NCBI GenBank assembly: GCA_035772735.1
Contig: JASDFA010000007.1
Span: 39,958,501 to 40,022,500 of the forward strand
DNA: 64,000 nt
From: Datura wrightii
Taxonomy: Eukaryota; Streptophyta; Magnoliopsida; Solanales; Solanaceae
Reading direction: 5' to 3'
Shown: in pieces, positions 11,010 to 22,842 of the stretch
How the letters are laid out: each line of letters begins with the position of its first letter
Position numbering within the stretch: the stretch's first letter is position 1
Program-made: the position numbers and the translations under genes
The notes under the pieces: model-generated
What the model was told of the DNA's origin: nothing
The model's database searches: none
The model's input: the letters and a program-made list of their open reading frames with translations, nothing else

Positions 11010-12600
11010 ACACCCTCAACTTAGAACTTCTGCATGTCCTCAGGCAAAAATAAAATAAAATAAAATAAAATACTTCGATGCTTCAATCAAAAGAACTTTA
11101 GGAAACTTATGGCAGTCACAATTCTTCTTCAAATAAAAATTTTTTAACCCCTCTATTATCGTACCAACTCAAATCACAATGCATATGTAAAATTTTCAAC
11201 CATGACACAGAGGAATCAAAACATGGCAAAACACTATCATTTGCAACCATGCACAGAAATCTATAACACTGACCCAGACAATTTGCAGACAATTTTTTTG
11301 ACCAAATGCTCTCACCACAAAGAAGTCCTACACTCTCCCATGTGTATATGATTACATCAATGTATTTCTCTTAGGACTAGGTAAGATCACACTCACTCTC
11401 ACAGAGAAATTCTAACTGTGTGCATGCAATGCCATGGGCTTGCCTTTACTTTCAATACCTCAATTTTTAGACAGGTAACTAGGATCAATATAGTACTTTT
11501 TAAGATTATAACATAGGGTCGGGTTTGGGTATGATACATATGGGATAAGTATCTTAACCCTCCTTGGAACTATATACGTTTTGACTCCACTTTTAACCCT
11601 TTTTCATATTTTCTTCCCTTTTTCCTTTACTTGCTTCTTCTTTTATTTCATTTGTAACTATGAGTGTGGTTTCTCTTCTTTAAAGCATTCATTGATTTCA
11701 CATTTTTCTTTTCTTTTGTTTTCTTGGTCTTTGACAATATTTTTATTTCTTTCTTTTCTTTCATTACACACACCGCACCCGCTCTTTCATTTTCATTAGC
11801 CAATTGCATTCCACCCTACTCTTCTTAATCACCCCTATTGTAGCCATCCTCAACTTAGGATTTGCCTAAGTTGATGTTCACAGTGTCCAAGGAGAGACAA
11901 GGGCCAAAAATAGGTTCATTTTTAATCAAAGTAGGAAGGTGAGTTGGTGTAAACAAGAAAAGGTCAATTTAAGCTCAAAATTTTGGATCAAGGGTTATTT
12001 ATTTTATTTTGGTAGGTCTTTTAAGGCTAAAGTGGGCTCATTAATAAAAATGGGCCTATGATCCTTTCCTAGTTTCCTATCCTCTATCTCGGTACGACTA
12101 ACCAGGCAAGTTCTAGATTGACACACACAACCGAATTTAACTATTAAATCTCACTCCCACATAGCACAGGTCAAAATCATCACTTCTACTAACTGCTAGT
12201 TCAGGTACAACCATACAATAGTAAACGTGTTCACAGTTTCAACGCCATGCAAAGATTCACAAAGGTCATACTTGTCGATTTTAACATACACATAAAAAAA
12301 TTAGGAGGGGTATCAAATTATTAGTTCAACAAAATACAATAATTCAAGATCTTGACTGCCTTAAGTTCACCTAACTTCCTTGCGACTGACACAAAAAAAA
12401 CACAAAAACATAAAACCCTAAACGTGCCGATTCTACTAGATAAGGAACACCCAAGGGAAAAGATATCCGGCAAGAAAAACCCTCGGGTTATATTCAGCAA
12501 AAATAGACAGGTATCCATCCCCACCCCCATCAATAAAAGAATGTATTGTCCTCAATGAAAATATATATAAAACAAAACTATAGAAATAAGGAACATACCT
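11010..12600 (-). other. Non-coding 3' interior of the Athila-like element
   Basis: About 1.6 kb between the last coding remnant and the 3' LTR. I see no protein signal on either strand. It has an (AAAAT)n microsatellite at 11046-11071, a strongly pyrimidine-rich plus strand (purine-rich on the element strand) at 11580-11810, and AT-rich filler. Open frames listed by simple length here have no recognisable family. Confidence 0.6.
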
Positions 12601-14150
12601 GTGCGACCTAGGTGTCTGCGACTTGGTTGGTAGAGGGTGAAGATACTCCTCCAATGTCCTCTCCGATATCACCGGCTTGACCCGGTGCATTTCCAGACCC
12701 AACTGGGCTCGTGCCTTCTCCGAGATCTCTCTGCCTCAACTTTGGCCCTCTATTGAGCCTCCTCTCTAGATAGATGCAGCGCTCTCTCCATCTCTCTCTA
12801 CTCTCCCTTTTGCTGACGGAGCAGAGAGTCATCATCCTCAAAACTTACCTCCTCACGAGGCCTTTTTACCTTATTATGTGCCACCAGCTCCTCAGTAATA
12901 AAATCAAACACCGGTCGTATCCCTTCTTCTCTTTCATCTTCTATCACGGGAAGCACAGGTGGAGGGATTGCAGATACCTGTCATGTGGAAAACTCACGCA
13001 CCTCTGCTCTAAGTGCGACTACTTCCACATACCACTTTGCCAATTCAGGCGCCTGTAACTATGCAAGGCGCTCATCCATGCGTCTCTCAAAAGTATCCAA
13101 CCTTCCATGCACGGAGCTAAACTCGCCTCCAATTCTTTGGTAACCCACGACTTGACTTTCTCCATAAGCATCTTTACCTGCAGATCCATGCGCCCTTGTT
13201 GTTTCTCAGGTTTGCTAGCCATCTAGCCATGTCGGTCAGGAATTCTTTGGAAAATTTAACTAGACTGGCTGAAGGAGCACTTGAGGGTGCAATAGGTGGA
13301 TGAGGTGCAACTGTTGTAGATGATATCTCTAGAATCTCCACAAGTGCGGGAATATCAACTGCATCTATAGCCTCAGGCTGGCTACCCATGTACCTGGCCT
13401 CCGTGGGCTCTGCCACCATCTCCATAAATGCAACAGCCTTAGTCTACATCCCACTGCTAAATGCCTCTGCTAGTATAGTCGCTCCAGCGGATGCGTCAGC
13501 CTGACTCCTTGCTCTCGATATCGGGTTTGTGTCATCTCTTATCAACTCGATATCTATTATCTTATGGACCACTATGAGCTGGTCAACCAATGGCAACTCC
13601 AGCACCTTTGACTTCTGACAGAGTCTATCAAAAAGACATGGGAAGGGAATTGTAGTATCATCATTTATCACCTGCTCTCTAATCTCTTCAGTAATGTACC
13701 ATGGGAAATTTATGGAATTTCCCTCCATAATGTTGGCTACTAATGTCGCTCTATCAGGTGAGAGAATATTATTATTGGTGGTTGGTACCAGCCTATGCCG
13801 CACTAGTGACCACCAAAATTTAGAGTGAAAATTTAGTGTGGCCTTCTTGATCTGAGACTCGGTGTCGTGCAACCATTCAACCAACGGATCTCTTATGGAA
13901 ATGACCCGATATAGCTAAGTGTATTTCCTGATTCGCTCCTCACTATTCAGTTTCTTAGTCTTGACTTTCTTTAGCTCGAATAGTTGTGAACGAACTCGGC
14001 TGTGTTTATTGGGGCATGATAGTCTGGTCCATACAATAGCCTGGAGATGGTCCTCTCAGATATATCTACAGGTGTCTCCCGAACCAACACCTGTGTCAAA
14101 GCAGGCCTCTTTTTCCAATCTTGACAACCTAATGCTAGACGCTATAGTGT
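12600..14150 (-). pseudogene. Putative plant transposon protein domain ORF (PF20167-like)
   Basis: The clearest stretch, 13444-13884 on the minus strand, reads FWWSLVRHRLVPTTNNN, then DRATLVANIMEG, INFPWYITEEI and TIPFPCLFDRLCQ. This is the signature of the putative plant transposon protein family common in Solanaceae and other dicots; its function is unknown to me. Further down (13425-13020 and 12841-12608, in changing frames) follow a Pro/Ser-rich linker, a helical Lys/Glu-rich stretch and an Arg-rich tail, as in full-length relatives. Several frameshifts. It occupies the place where pol would be in an autonomous Athila element. Confidence 0.72.
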
Positions 14151-14299
14151 GACTGCGTAGGCTGCATAGAATTATCTGACTAGGCAAGGGCTATAGCTTC
14201 CTGATGGCTCGGTCAACCACCCGAACTTGTACTTGTCGAACAAAGCCTGCAGCTCTGGAAGGTCCTTAAGCCCGTGGTGACTAGCCTGGGCTCCTCATA

Positions 14300-15013
14300 G
14301 ATGCTCCTCTTTGGATGTCCTTTATCATTAGGAGCAATATCTCTGTTATAAATAGTCCTCATACCATGAAAACACCATCTTTCAACTGCAAGGCTCTAGA
14401 AGGCCGGAAAAATCTTTCAAGAAAAGCTCTCTTCAACTCCCTCCATGTGGTGATAGAATCGTTGGGAAGTTCTGCCAACCAGAGCATGCCTCACTCACTA
14501 ATGAAAAGGGAAATAACCTCAGCCGAATTGCATCCTGACTTACTCCCGGTCGTTTATATGCCTTACAGATACCCATGAAATTGGTCGAGTGAGTATGAGC
14601 ATCATCAGTTGCATGACCCTCAAATATCCCCTTCATGTTGAGCAATTGGACCATAGCACTGGTAATATCAAGCTTCGCCCCAGCAGGCGAAGGGGGAGGG
14701 ACTATAGCTCCAGTGGCACCGGCTTCGTCTATATCATCTTCCTCATTCTCATCAAAATACCGGTGTCTCTATTTTTCTGGACCTCTGTGCCTTCTAGCTC
14801 TCTCGCTTCGGCAGCTAGACGTTTCTCTTCAGCAACCCTAGCTAACTCATAATCTCTAGCCCGAGCTTGCTCCTCAGCCAACATTCTCACTATGGCTTGG
14901 TCCACTGTCTCCTGTTCTTGTATGTTTGCCATTATTCTTAAATTCCTTAATGTCTGCTCAAGTTCGTGATCAATTTGAACCATGGATTTTTCTTGGCTCC
15001 TAGTATTGGGCAT
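14300..15013 (-). pseudogene. Athila/Tat-type gag of the non-autonomous element
   Basis: The start codon at 15013 opens MPNTRSQEK, a usual Athila-type gag start, followed by a long charged helix (EEQARARDYELARVAEEKR) in the 94-residue piece 14729-15013. After a frame change, 14433-14654 has MKGIFEGHATDDAHTHS, NFMGICKAYK and DAIRLRLFPFSL, the core of the retrotransposon gag domain. About 105 bases separate the start codon from the primer site. It would coat the RNA; here it is broken. Confidence 0.8.
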
Positions 15014-15118
15014 GCACGAACCTATGACCTAGTAAAAACAAAAACAACAAAAGAAAAATAAAAAGGAAATAAGAACCAACAACAAAGAAAACATAATTAA
15101 CAAAAGCCTTAGCTATAT

Positions 15119-15136
15119 TCCTCGGCAACGGTGCCA
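15119..15136 (-). promoter_or_regulatory. Primer binding site (tRNA-Asp)
   Basis: The plus strand reads TCCTCGGCAACGGTGCCA, against TCCCCGGCAACGGCGCCA at the 3' end of plant tRNA-Asp; both differences are transitions (C to T on this strand), one of them at a CpG. It lies five bases from the LTR edge at 15142. A tRNA-Asp primer is the usual choice of Athila-type elements and fixes minus orientation. Confidence 0.85.
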
Positions 15137-15141
15137 AAATT

Positions 15142-15553
15142 TGATGTCGCCCAAATTACACCTCGCATTGAGATATAAAGTGGTCGATATCAAATATAGA
15201 ATCAAACGAAGGTTGAGGTCGATACCACAAGGAATATGGAAAGAACTTAAGTTAATGTGAATAGCTATTACTATTGGATTACTTATTTCCAAGGGGGCAA
15301 AGAAATAAAATAATAAACAAGAGTAAAGACTACTAGATGTTTAAATCAATTTTGGTTTGTATTCAATCAATAAATTGACTAGTAAGACTTCATAACCACA
15401 AGGCTTTTACACTAGTGATCTATTCTGGTGTTTAACATGCAATATCAGTAAGTTAGGTTCACTTAAATGGTTGGTCCCCTATCTAGATGATTATCACCAC
15501 GCAACTTGGTCCATATATGAGTGTATGCTTAATTAACCCTTACCCTTAATATC
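15142..15553 (-). repeat. 5' LTR of the Athila-like element, first part
   Basis: Starts TGATGTCGCCC next to the primer site and matches 9406-9833. It stops exactly where element B begins, after ccttaatatc; the unbroken partner LTR continues there as ggattagctctcc. The rest of this LTR is at 25514-26675. Confidence 0.88.
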
Positions 15554-18021
15554 TATAATACCCCGGAAGGGGCCTAAGAATAGACCCGGGAGTTGAAGTT
15601 TGAAAGTGCAGAAAAACCTGAAATTTTCCACCAGGACAACTCGAGGTACGAATCGTGGTGAGTACCTAGGACTTGGGACTCGAGTCGTGATGAATTTCGG
15701 GAGCCTGAGGTCATATCACGGGTGTTCCTACAAATCGTGATGCATAGCTATGACTTGTGGTTAGGAGTCGTAGTGAAATTCTCAATGGTGCCAGAGTGAG
15801 TCGTCACGGGTCATGGTACAACTCGTAGGATGTAGCAACGAGTCATGATGAGGAGTCATGCTTAAGTCGTATTTGGTATGAGTGGATGGTACCACGACAG
15901 ACAGTATGACTCGTAGGATGGTACTACGAGTCGTGGTATGCGAGCCACGGCTAGATTCAGAAGATTGAAAAGTGGTGAGGTGACAACGAGAGGTGACCAC
16001 GAGTCATGACTTCATGGTACGACTCATGATACGAGTCGTGGTTGAGGCCAGAACTATTTTTCAGGGAAATTTCATTAAGGGAAAATTGACTTTTCTATGC
16101 TTTTGGACCCTAAACCACGTCGTTTAAGCTTCAGTTTCAGATATTTTAGTGGGGGTAATGGTTTCTGTCCCTCATTCCCCACTCAGAATTCCAAGAAAAA
16201 GTACGCAGAGTTCCTCTCAAAGAAGTTCAAGGCATTAGCTAGGGAAGATAGTTCTTCTTCAATTTCCAAGCAATTTTCTCTTAACTTTTCGTCAGGTATG
16301 TGGGAATTCAACAAGAAAATTGTTCTTCCCTTGTGTCCCCAAAAACCTCTACTAGTTTCTATCAATTTTTAGCCCTGAATTTTCGAGTACAAGATGTTGC
16401 ATGTCATTGTTCATTAATTTCTTATAGAACGATATCCCCATTATTATTGATATGATTTTCCAGCAGTTTGTACAAAAATTACCTAGAATCTTGAAATAGT
16501 GAATTCCACTCCAAAATTTCGAGAATAGATCAGTGCATATAAATTGATGTTTGTTGAATGAAGTATGTTTTGGGCTGAATTTCCTTGAAATTTTAATACT
16601 TAGATGATGTGAAAAATATCTCATGTATGAGAAAGATTCTAGCCTTTTCAGATGTTAATTTCTCTTAAATTCTTGAGTGGTTGCCATGCTATTAAATTCT
16701 AGTGTTGTCGGAATGAGTTGAAATCCCTATTAACTACTCAGTCACTCAGTTTAGTAAAAATGTAAGATTCCTTCAGAACTATTCATAAATTGTCAACTGC
16801 TCAGTTTGACTTTAAATTTCCCCGAGGCGTCACTAATGCCTCTCAGTTATCAGAATCATACTCAAAACTCAGATTAATTGGTCCATTGGGTGGTCATGAC
16901 GTTCCAGTTATGACTCTGGCCAGCCCCAGGACCCCAGTTCAGTATCAATTGTTCTTTAGAAGGTTACGACGCTTCCTGATAAGCAGCTCTGACCATTCTT
17001 AGAACCCAGTTTCAGCATCTAGTCTGATAAGACTCTCAAGGTAGTTTCAGTTATACGTCTCTGACTAGTCTTGGACCCCAGTTTCGAGCTATTAGCTTAG
17101 TAGTTCGGAATAAGATTTCCAGTGGGACTAGGACTTAGCACCGAGCGAACTGGGGTTCCAGCGCACCCAGGTTCCTAGAACTATGTTCCAACGTAGGATT
17201 CAGTTTCAGATTATTGGCCTATTTGGCCCCAGACTTTTGTGATCACCCAATTCATGTCTTTATACCCTGGCAAGGTATATTGGGTCCTACAGATGGGTTG
17301 TATACATCAGAATCCCCGTCTAGCTCATGTGATTATATGTCGGTTAAAGACTCTCCCACTAGTTAGTCCAGTTCAGTATAGTTCAATCCAGTTCAGTTCA
17401 GTTTAGCTCAGTTCAGGTTAGAATCAGACTTAGAGCTTTCTTGATCGATAGACAGGGCATTTTAGACCATCCCATTATATCAGTACTCAGTTCAGCAGCT
17501 TTAGACCGATCTTGCATGTTTTCTAAATTCAGTAGTATATTGCTTATCTTGGGTTATGTTTCTCTCACATACTCAGTACATTCAAAGTACTAACACATAA
17601 TTTTATGTTGTATCATTTCATGATACAGCTGCAGGTTCTCAGGCTCAACACAAATAGTTGTCACAGTTTAGAGTATTCTGACTCAGCAGTTGAAATATGA
17701 GTCCTCATCATTTGAAGGAATAACTTCTTTCTTCAGTTTCTTATTAGTTTGTTTAGACTTAGAGTTAGTTGGGGCTTTGTCCCAGTAACTCCTCAGCTAG
17801 ATGGTTTTCAGACATAACTTTCAATTTATTTAGTGTTATTTAAATATTTGGACATTTTACTTTTAGACTTGTCTTTCTTAAATATTTTTATGTTATTATT
17901 TTAAGTTCCTCTATGCATGTATACTCTAAATGCTAGTGAATTATAGTCCAAGGGTTGACTTGGGGTCACTTGTAGCCTCAAGTACCATGTTACATCCAGA
18001 GTGTAGATTCGAGGTATGACA
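15554..18021 (+). repeat. Element B 5' LTR (2468 bp)
   Basis: Begins TATAATACCCC (the TG has become TA) and ends GAGGTATGACA. The 15640-16050 block is full of ACGAGTCGT-like repeats. A candidate splice donor CAG|GTATGT is at 16295/16296. Hairpins: AGTAC...GTACT at 17575-17591 and TGTATCAT-ttc-ATGATACA at 17609-17627, then a TTGGGG...CCCA hairpin near 17770. A bit of the LTR start differs from the 3' copy by a roughly 20-base gap. Confidence 0.9.
17575..17627 (+). other. Two conserved hairpins in element B 5' LTR
   Basis: AGTAC (17575) pairs with GTACT (17587), and TGTATCAT (17609) pairs perfectly with ATGATACA over a three-base loop. The same two hairpins, with compensating changes, occur at the matching place in other LTRs of the window (for instance 7288-7340, 54380-54428 and, on the minus strand, 47855-47911 and 30856-30915). 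Confidence 0.6.
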
Positions 18022-18025
18022 AACT

Positions 18026-18038
18026 TGGTATCAGAGCC
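18026..18038 (+). promoter_or_regulatory. Element B primer binding site (tRNA-iMet)
   Basis: TGGTATCAGAGCC, exact complement-type match to the 3' end of plant initiator tRNA-Met, four bases after the LTR end at 18021. Confidence 0.95.
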
Positions 18039-18242
18039 CTAGGTTTAGAGTATCCTTGGAATGTCTGAAAGCCGCATCGAGTAGAGTCCTTTTCATTGGT
18101 GTGAAGAGCGCCACACTTATGACGAGGATGCTACGAGATGTTATTTGGAAAAATCCCCGTTTATTCATATTCTTTATCATGCGTTAAAGTTCAATTTCAA
18201 AAATGTCCTTCTAAATCGTGCTCTATTTCATTTCAGTTAACA

Positions 18243-19310
18243 ATGCCTCCTCGACATGGAAATGGACATAGGGTCGGAAACGCCAACAAGCCCGCCCCAC
18301 CAGCTCTGGCAGCTCCTCAGGACGATTCTGTATCTACCGCGGAATTCAAGGCGGCCATTCAATTGCTTTCCGAACCATCACCAACCAAGTAAACCAGTAG
18401 GTGGTTCCAGTAGCAACAAATGGGTCTACAACTGCTGTTGGGGTGAGAGTTTAACCCGGATGAATCCTCCATATTTCCACGAAATGAAGTTGGGAGAGGA
18501 CCCACAAGAGTTTATTGATGAAGTCAGCAAGATTACCCATATCATGGGTGTCAGCTCCTCCAAGAGTGCTGACAAGGCTGCCTACCAGCTTAAAGGGGTA
18601 GCTCAGGTTTTGTATGAGCAGTGGAAGGAGGGGCGACCAGTGGGAGCAGGACCGGTGGAGTGGGAGGAGTTCTACACAGATTTTCTGGATAGATTTTTCC
18701 CTCGGGAGCTCACGGAGGAGAAGATGGCAGAATTTATGAACCTGCGACAGGGCAACAAAATAGTGGAGGAGTTGCTCTAGAGTTTACCAGGTTGTCAAAG
18801 TATGCTCCAGAGATGGTAGCTGAGCCAAGGGCTTGCATGCTAAAGTTCGTCATCGGAGTATCGAATCTGGTCCTCGAAGAGTGCAGGACCGCAGTGCTGA
18901 TCAAGGACATGGATCTTTCCAACATAATTGTTTATGCTCAACAAATTAAGGCTGAGAAGCTGAAAAATATGGAGCGAAAGAACAAGAGGGCAAGAACCAG
19001 CCATTCAGACTTTGGCCACTAGATATCTGGCGGTGGTAGCCACCCACAGCAGCAACAGCAGCAGCAGCAGCACAAGGCCCCGGCACCTAGCTCAGCCAAC
19101 GCCCCAACCTTTTGGTACCGCCAGGATCGGAGGGGTGGGCCATCTGTCACTCAATCTCCGGCCCACAGTTCAGGGAAAAGGTATCCAGTGTGCCCCAAGT
19201 GCGGCAAAAATCATTCTAGAGAGTGTCTACAAGGTAGAGAAGGCTGTTTTGTTTGTGGATAGCTCGGGCATCGAATTAAAGAATTTCCATTAACAGGGCA
19301 AGGGAGATTA
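18243..19310 (+). pseudogene. Element B gag
   Basis: The start MPPRHGNGHRVGNANKP at 18243 is chosen because it follows a splice-acceptor-like site and matches the gag start of element F (MPPRRANGRRNGNGN). After a frame change near 18390 the gag domain continues (MNPPYFHEMKLGEDPQEFIDEV ... FLDRFFPRELTEEKMAEF), with another frame change near 18775. A basic stretch, a polyglutamine run from a CAG/CAA tract at 19047-19073 and two zinc knuckles follow (CPKCGKNHSREC, and CFVCG with a stop in place of the next residue). Inactive. Confidence 0.88.
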
Positions 19311-19900
19311 CAATCCACTACCTCAGTAGCTCCAGCAAGCCGACCAGCTCAGCGGGCCTACTCATCAGGTACAGATGGTGATCAGCGCCAGAATCATTTT
19401 TATGCTCTCTCTTCTCATCATGATCAGGAAAGCTCACCTGACGTGGTTACTGGTATGTTACGTCTCTTCCACCTAGATGTATATGCCCTCTTAGATCCAG
19501 GAGTTACTCTTTTGTTCGTGACTCCATATATAGCAATTTAGTTCAACACCAGTCCAGAGGTCCTATCAGAACCCTTCTCAGTCTCCACCCCAGTTGGCAA
19601 GTCAGTTAGAGCCAGCCGGGTGTATAGAAACTGCCCAACCTCAGTCTTGAATAAAGTCATTCCAATTGATCTGGTAGAGCTAGAAATGGTCGACTTCGAC
19701 CTTATTCTCGACATGGATTGGTTACACTCCTGCTATGCCTTAGTTGACTGCAGAACTAGAGTTCTCAAGTTCCAGTTTCCAAATGAGCCCGTATTAGAAT
19801 GGTCGGGCAGCAACTCAGCGCCTAAGGATAGGTTTATTTCCTAACTTAAGGCTCAGAAACTCATTTCCAAAGGATGCCTTTACCACCTGGTTCAGGTCAA
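19311..19900 (+). pseudogene. Element B aspartic protease
   Basis: Same frame as pol. The active-site segment near 19482-19525 reads YALLDPGVTLLFVTPY (DPGAT in A). The later part (19620-19844) has VIPIDLVELEMVDFDLILDMDWL, the usual flap and helix end of plant gypsy proteases. Stops at about 19540 and 19842 split it. It would have processed gag-pol. Confidence 0.85.
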
Positions 19901-20835
19901 GGATTCCAACTTTGAGACCCCAACCATTCAGTCAGTTCCAATTGTCAGTGAGTTCCTAGATGTGTTTCCTGAGGATCTTCTCGGAGTTCCCCCTGAACGG
20001 GAAATAGAATTTGAAATAGATCTCCTCCTAGACACTCAACCCATCTCCATCCCTCCTTACAGAATGGCTCCAATCAAGCTTAAGGAGTTGAAGGAGCAGT
20101 TGAAGGACCTTCTTGATAAGGGATTTATCAGACCTAGCATCTCTCCCCGGCATGCTCCAGTGCTATTCGTACGTAAGAAAGATGATACCCTCAAAATGTG
20201 CATAGATTACAGTCAGCTGAACAAGGTCACAGTTAAGAAAAAATACCCTCTGCCCAGAATTGATGATCTGTTCGACCAACTTCAGGGAGCCAGTTGTTTC
20301 TCAAAGATCGACCTAAGGTCAGGGTACCATCAGTTAAGGGTTAGAGAGAGTGACATACCGAAAACAGCATTCAAAACTCGATATGGTCACTACGAACTTG
20401 TGGTGATGTCCTTTGGGTTAATGAACACCCCAGCAGCCTTCATGGATTTGATGAATAGGGTTTTCAAGCCGTACTTAGATATGTTGTTCATTGTATTTAT
20501 TAACGACATTCTAGTGTACTCCAGAAATGAGGAAAAGCATGTCAATCACCTAAGGATAGCATTACAGACCCTCAGAGATCGTCAGTTATTTGCCAAGTTT
20601 AGCAAGTGTGAATTCTGGTTGAAGTTTGTGACATTTTTGGGTCATGTGGTCTCAAGTGAGGGGATACAAGTAGATCCTCACAAGATTGCAGCAGTGAAAG
20701 ATTGGCCCAGACCTACCTCCCCTACCGAAATCAAGAGTTTCCTGGGCTTAGCAGGTTATTATCGACGATTTATGGTAGGTTTCTCCTCCATAGCATCCCC
20801 TCTGACCAAGTTAACCCAAAAGAAGGTGAAATTTT
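19901..20835 (+). pseudogene. Element B reverse transcriptase
   Basis: The longest open piece of the window (291 residues from 19962). Contains PPEREIEFEIDL, RHAPVLFVRKKDD, CIDYSQLNKVT, FSKIDLRSGYHQL, VMSFGLMNTPAAF, the catalytic box, and the connection FLGHVVSSEGIQVD with FLGLAGYYRRFM. The catalytic box reads VFINDILVYS: the codon at 20502-20504 is AAC, so one of the two essential Asp residues is Asn. It ends at a stop at 20836. Confidence 0.93.
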
Positions 20836-21437
20836 AGTGTTCGGATAAGTGTGAGAAGAGTTTTCAGGAGTTAAAAACTCGACTCACGACCGCTCCAATT
20901 TTGACCCTGCCAGAAGGAACTGATGGGTTTGTGGTATATTGTGACGCCTCCAGAGTTGGACTATGTTGCATTCTGATGCTGGGGCGAAAAGTGATAGCCT
21001 ACACCTCCAGACAGCTCAAAGTTCATGAGAAGATTTATACAACTCATGACTTGGAGCTGGCAGCGGTGGTATTCGCATTGACAATATGTAGACACTACTT
21101 GTGTGGAGCGCATGTGGATGTGTTCACAGATCATAAGAGCCTTCAGTACGTGTTCATCTAGAAGGACCTAAACCTGCATTAGAGACGGTGATTGGAACTA
21201 TTAAAGGATTATGACATGAGTGTGCTATATCACCCAGGTAAGGCCAATGTAGTTTCTTACACCCTAAGCAGACGGTCCATGGGAAGTGTAGCTCACATTG
21301 AGGAAGACAAGAGGGAACTAGCGAAAGAAGTTCACAGACAAGCCCGACTAGGGGTGCAGCTATTAGAGTCAGCCAAAGGTGGGTTAGTAATGCAAAATGG
21401 GTCAGATTCGTCCCTGGTGGTTGAAGTTAAATCCTGA
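20836..21437 (+). pseudogene. Element B RNase H
   Basis: Same frame as RT after the stop. Shows VYCDASRVGL (first Asp), the HDLELAAVVFAL Glu helix, FTDHKSLQYVF (next Asp) and the end YHPGKANVVSYTLSR, in which Asp of the usual ADALSR is changed to Tyr-Thr. Stops near 21161, 21180 and 21437. Confidence 0.88.
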
Positions 21438-22440
21438 CAAGATGAAGATCTAGTTATATTTAAACTCAAGGAAGCAGTTCTCAGAAAGGAGGTTGAGGCT
21501 TTCTCCCAAGGGGGAGATGGAGTGCTCCGTTACCAGTGAAGGTTGCGTGTGCTAGATGTTGGTGAGTTGAGACAACAAATATTGGCTGGAGCACATAGCT
21601 CGAGGTACTCCATTCACTTGGGTGATACAAAAATGTACCTCGACTTGAGGGACATTCGCTGGTGGAACGACATGAAAAGGGACATTGATGAATTCTTAGC
21701 TAAGTGCCTGAATTTCCAGCAAGTCAAGGTGGAGCATCAAAGGCCAGGAGGCATGACCCAAGACATCAGTGTACCCACGTAGAAATGGGAAGAAGTAAAT
21801 AAGGACTTCATTATAGGTTTACCTCGGACTCATCGGCAGCATGACTCAATCTGGGTGGTATTAGATCGGATGACCAAGTCAGCTCACTTCCTCCCAGTCA
21901 AAACCATAGACTCAGCGGAGGACTATGCCAAACTTTGTATCCGGGAGTTAATCAGACTTTATAGGGTGCCCTTGTCCATCATTTCAGATAGGGGAGCACA
22001 ATTCACCTCATACTTTTGGAGGTCCTTTCAGAAGGGATTAGGCACCCAGGTCAAGCTTAGCATGGCTTTTCATCCGCAGACTGATGGGCAAGCTGAGCGA
22101 ACAATTCAGACCCTGGAGGATATGTTAAGAGCATGCGCAATTGATTTTAAGGGTAATTGGGATGACCATTTGCCTCTGATCGAGTTTGCATACAAAAACA
22201 GCTACCACTCCAACATTCAGATGACCCCCAAAGCATTGTATGGTAGAAGGTGTGGATCTCCTATAGGGTGGTTTGAAGTCGGTGAAGCTACTTTAATAGG
22301 GCCAGACTTGGTTCATGGGGCAATGCAGAAAGTTCAGCTCATCCGAGACAGGTTAAAAATAGCCCAGAGCCGTCAGAAAATCTTATGCCGATGTGTGGAG
22401 AAGAGAATTGGAGTTTGCAGTTGATGAATGGGTATACCTA
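21438..22440 (+). pseudogene. Element B integrase
   Basis: Zinc-binding end at 21543-21782 has the two His (AHSSRYSIHLG) but the second Cys of CxxC is Phe (CLNFQQ; element A has CPICQQ). The core keeps the three acidic residues: KDFIIG, IISDRGAQFT, and QAERTIQTLE. A stop at about 21781 separates the two parts, and a frameshift near 22385 moves the C-terminal part to another frame. It would join cDNA ends to target DNA. Confidence 0.9.
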
Positions 22441-22842
22441 AAAATTTCTCCCATGAAAGGGGTAATGAGGTTCGGAAAGAAGGGGAGACTCAGTCCTAGG
22501 TATGTGGGACCTTATAGAATTTTGCGGCGTATCAGCAAGGTGGCCTATGAGCTAGAGTTGCCTTCAGAATTAGCAGTTGTACACCCAGTTTTCCATGTAT
22601 CACTTTTGAAAAAGTGTATTGGAGATCCAACCTCTGTGATGCTATTGGATAGTATGGAAGTCAAGGATAGTCTCACCTATGAGGAGGTACCAGTCCAGAT
22701 CCTTGACCGTCAGGTTCGTAAATTAAAGAACAAGGAAGTATCTTCAGTAAAGGTGTTATGGAGAAATCAGCATGTTGAGGGAGCTACGTGGGAAGCTGAA
22801 GCAGTTATGATGGCTAGCCCTACTGACCCAGTTTCAGTTTGA
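22441..22842 (+). pseudogene. Element B integrase C-terminus and chromodomain
   Basis: Open to the stop after 22842 in the shifted frame. Contains MRFGKKGRLSPRYVGPYRIL, the HPVFHVSLLKK end, then EVPVQILDRQVRKLKNKE and VKVLWRNQHVEGATWEAEA, a chromodomain-like module of chromoviruses thought to steer insertion to heterochromatin. This supports the Tekay/Del assignment. Confidence 0.85.

Larger units (their letters stand above)
16296..18236 (+). promoter_or_regulatory. Candidate leader intron of element B
   Basis: Inference. Donor GTC-AG|GTATGT lies in the LTR at 16296 and acceptor TTTCATTTCAG ends at 18236, six bases before the gag ATG. Splicing would remove U5 and the primer site from the mRNA. 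Similar donor and acceptor pairs at matching places occur in element A (6009 and 4237) and G (59448 and 61728), and F keeps the acceptor (57884). No transcript evidence is available here. Confidence 0.45.

Noticed and set aside
16097..16372. Similar open frames in both LTRs of element B (91 and 133 residues)
   Set aside because: The match follows from LTR identity. There is no recognisable domain and the frame spans the candidate splice donor, so I do not call a gene.
19047..19073. CAG/CAA repeat as an expanded microsatellite gene feature
   Set aside because: It encodes a short polyglutamine run in the gag linker of element B and is only about 27 bases long.
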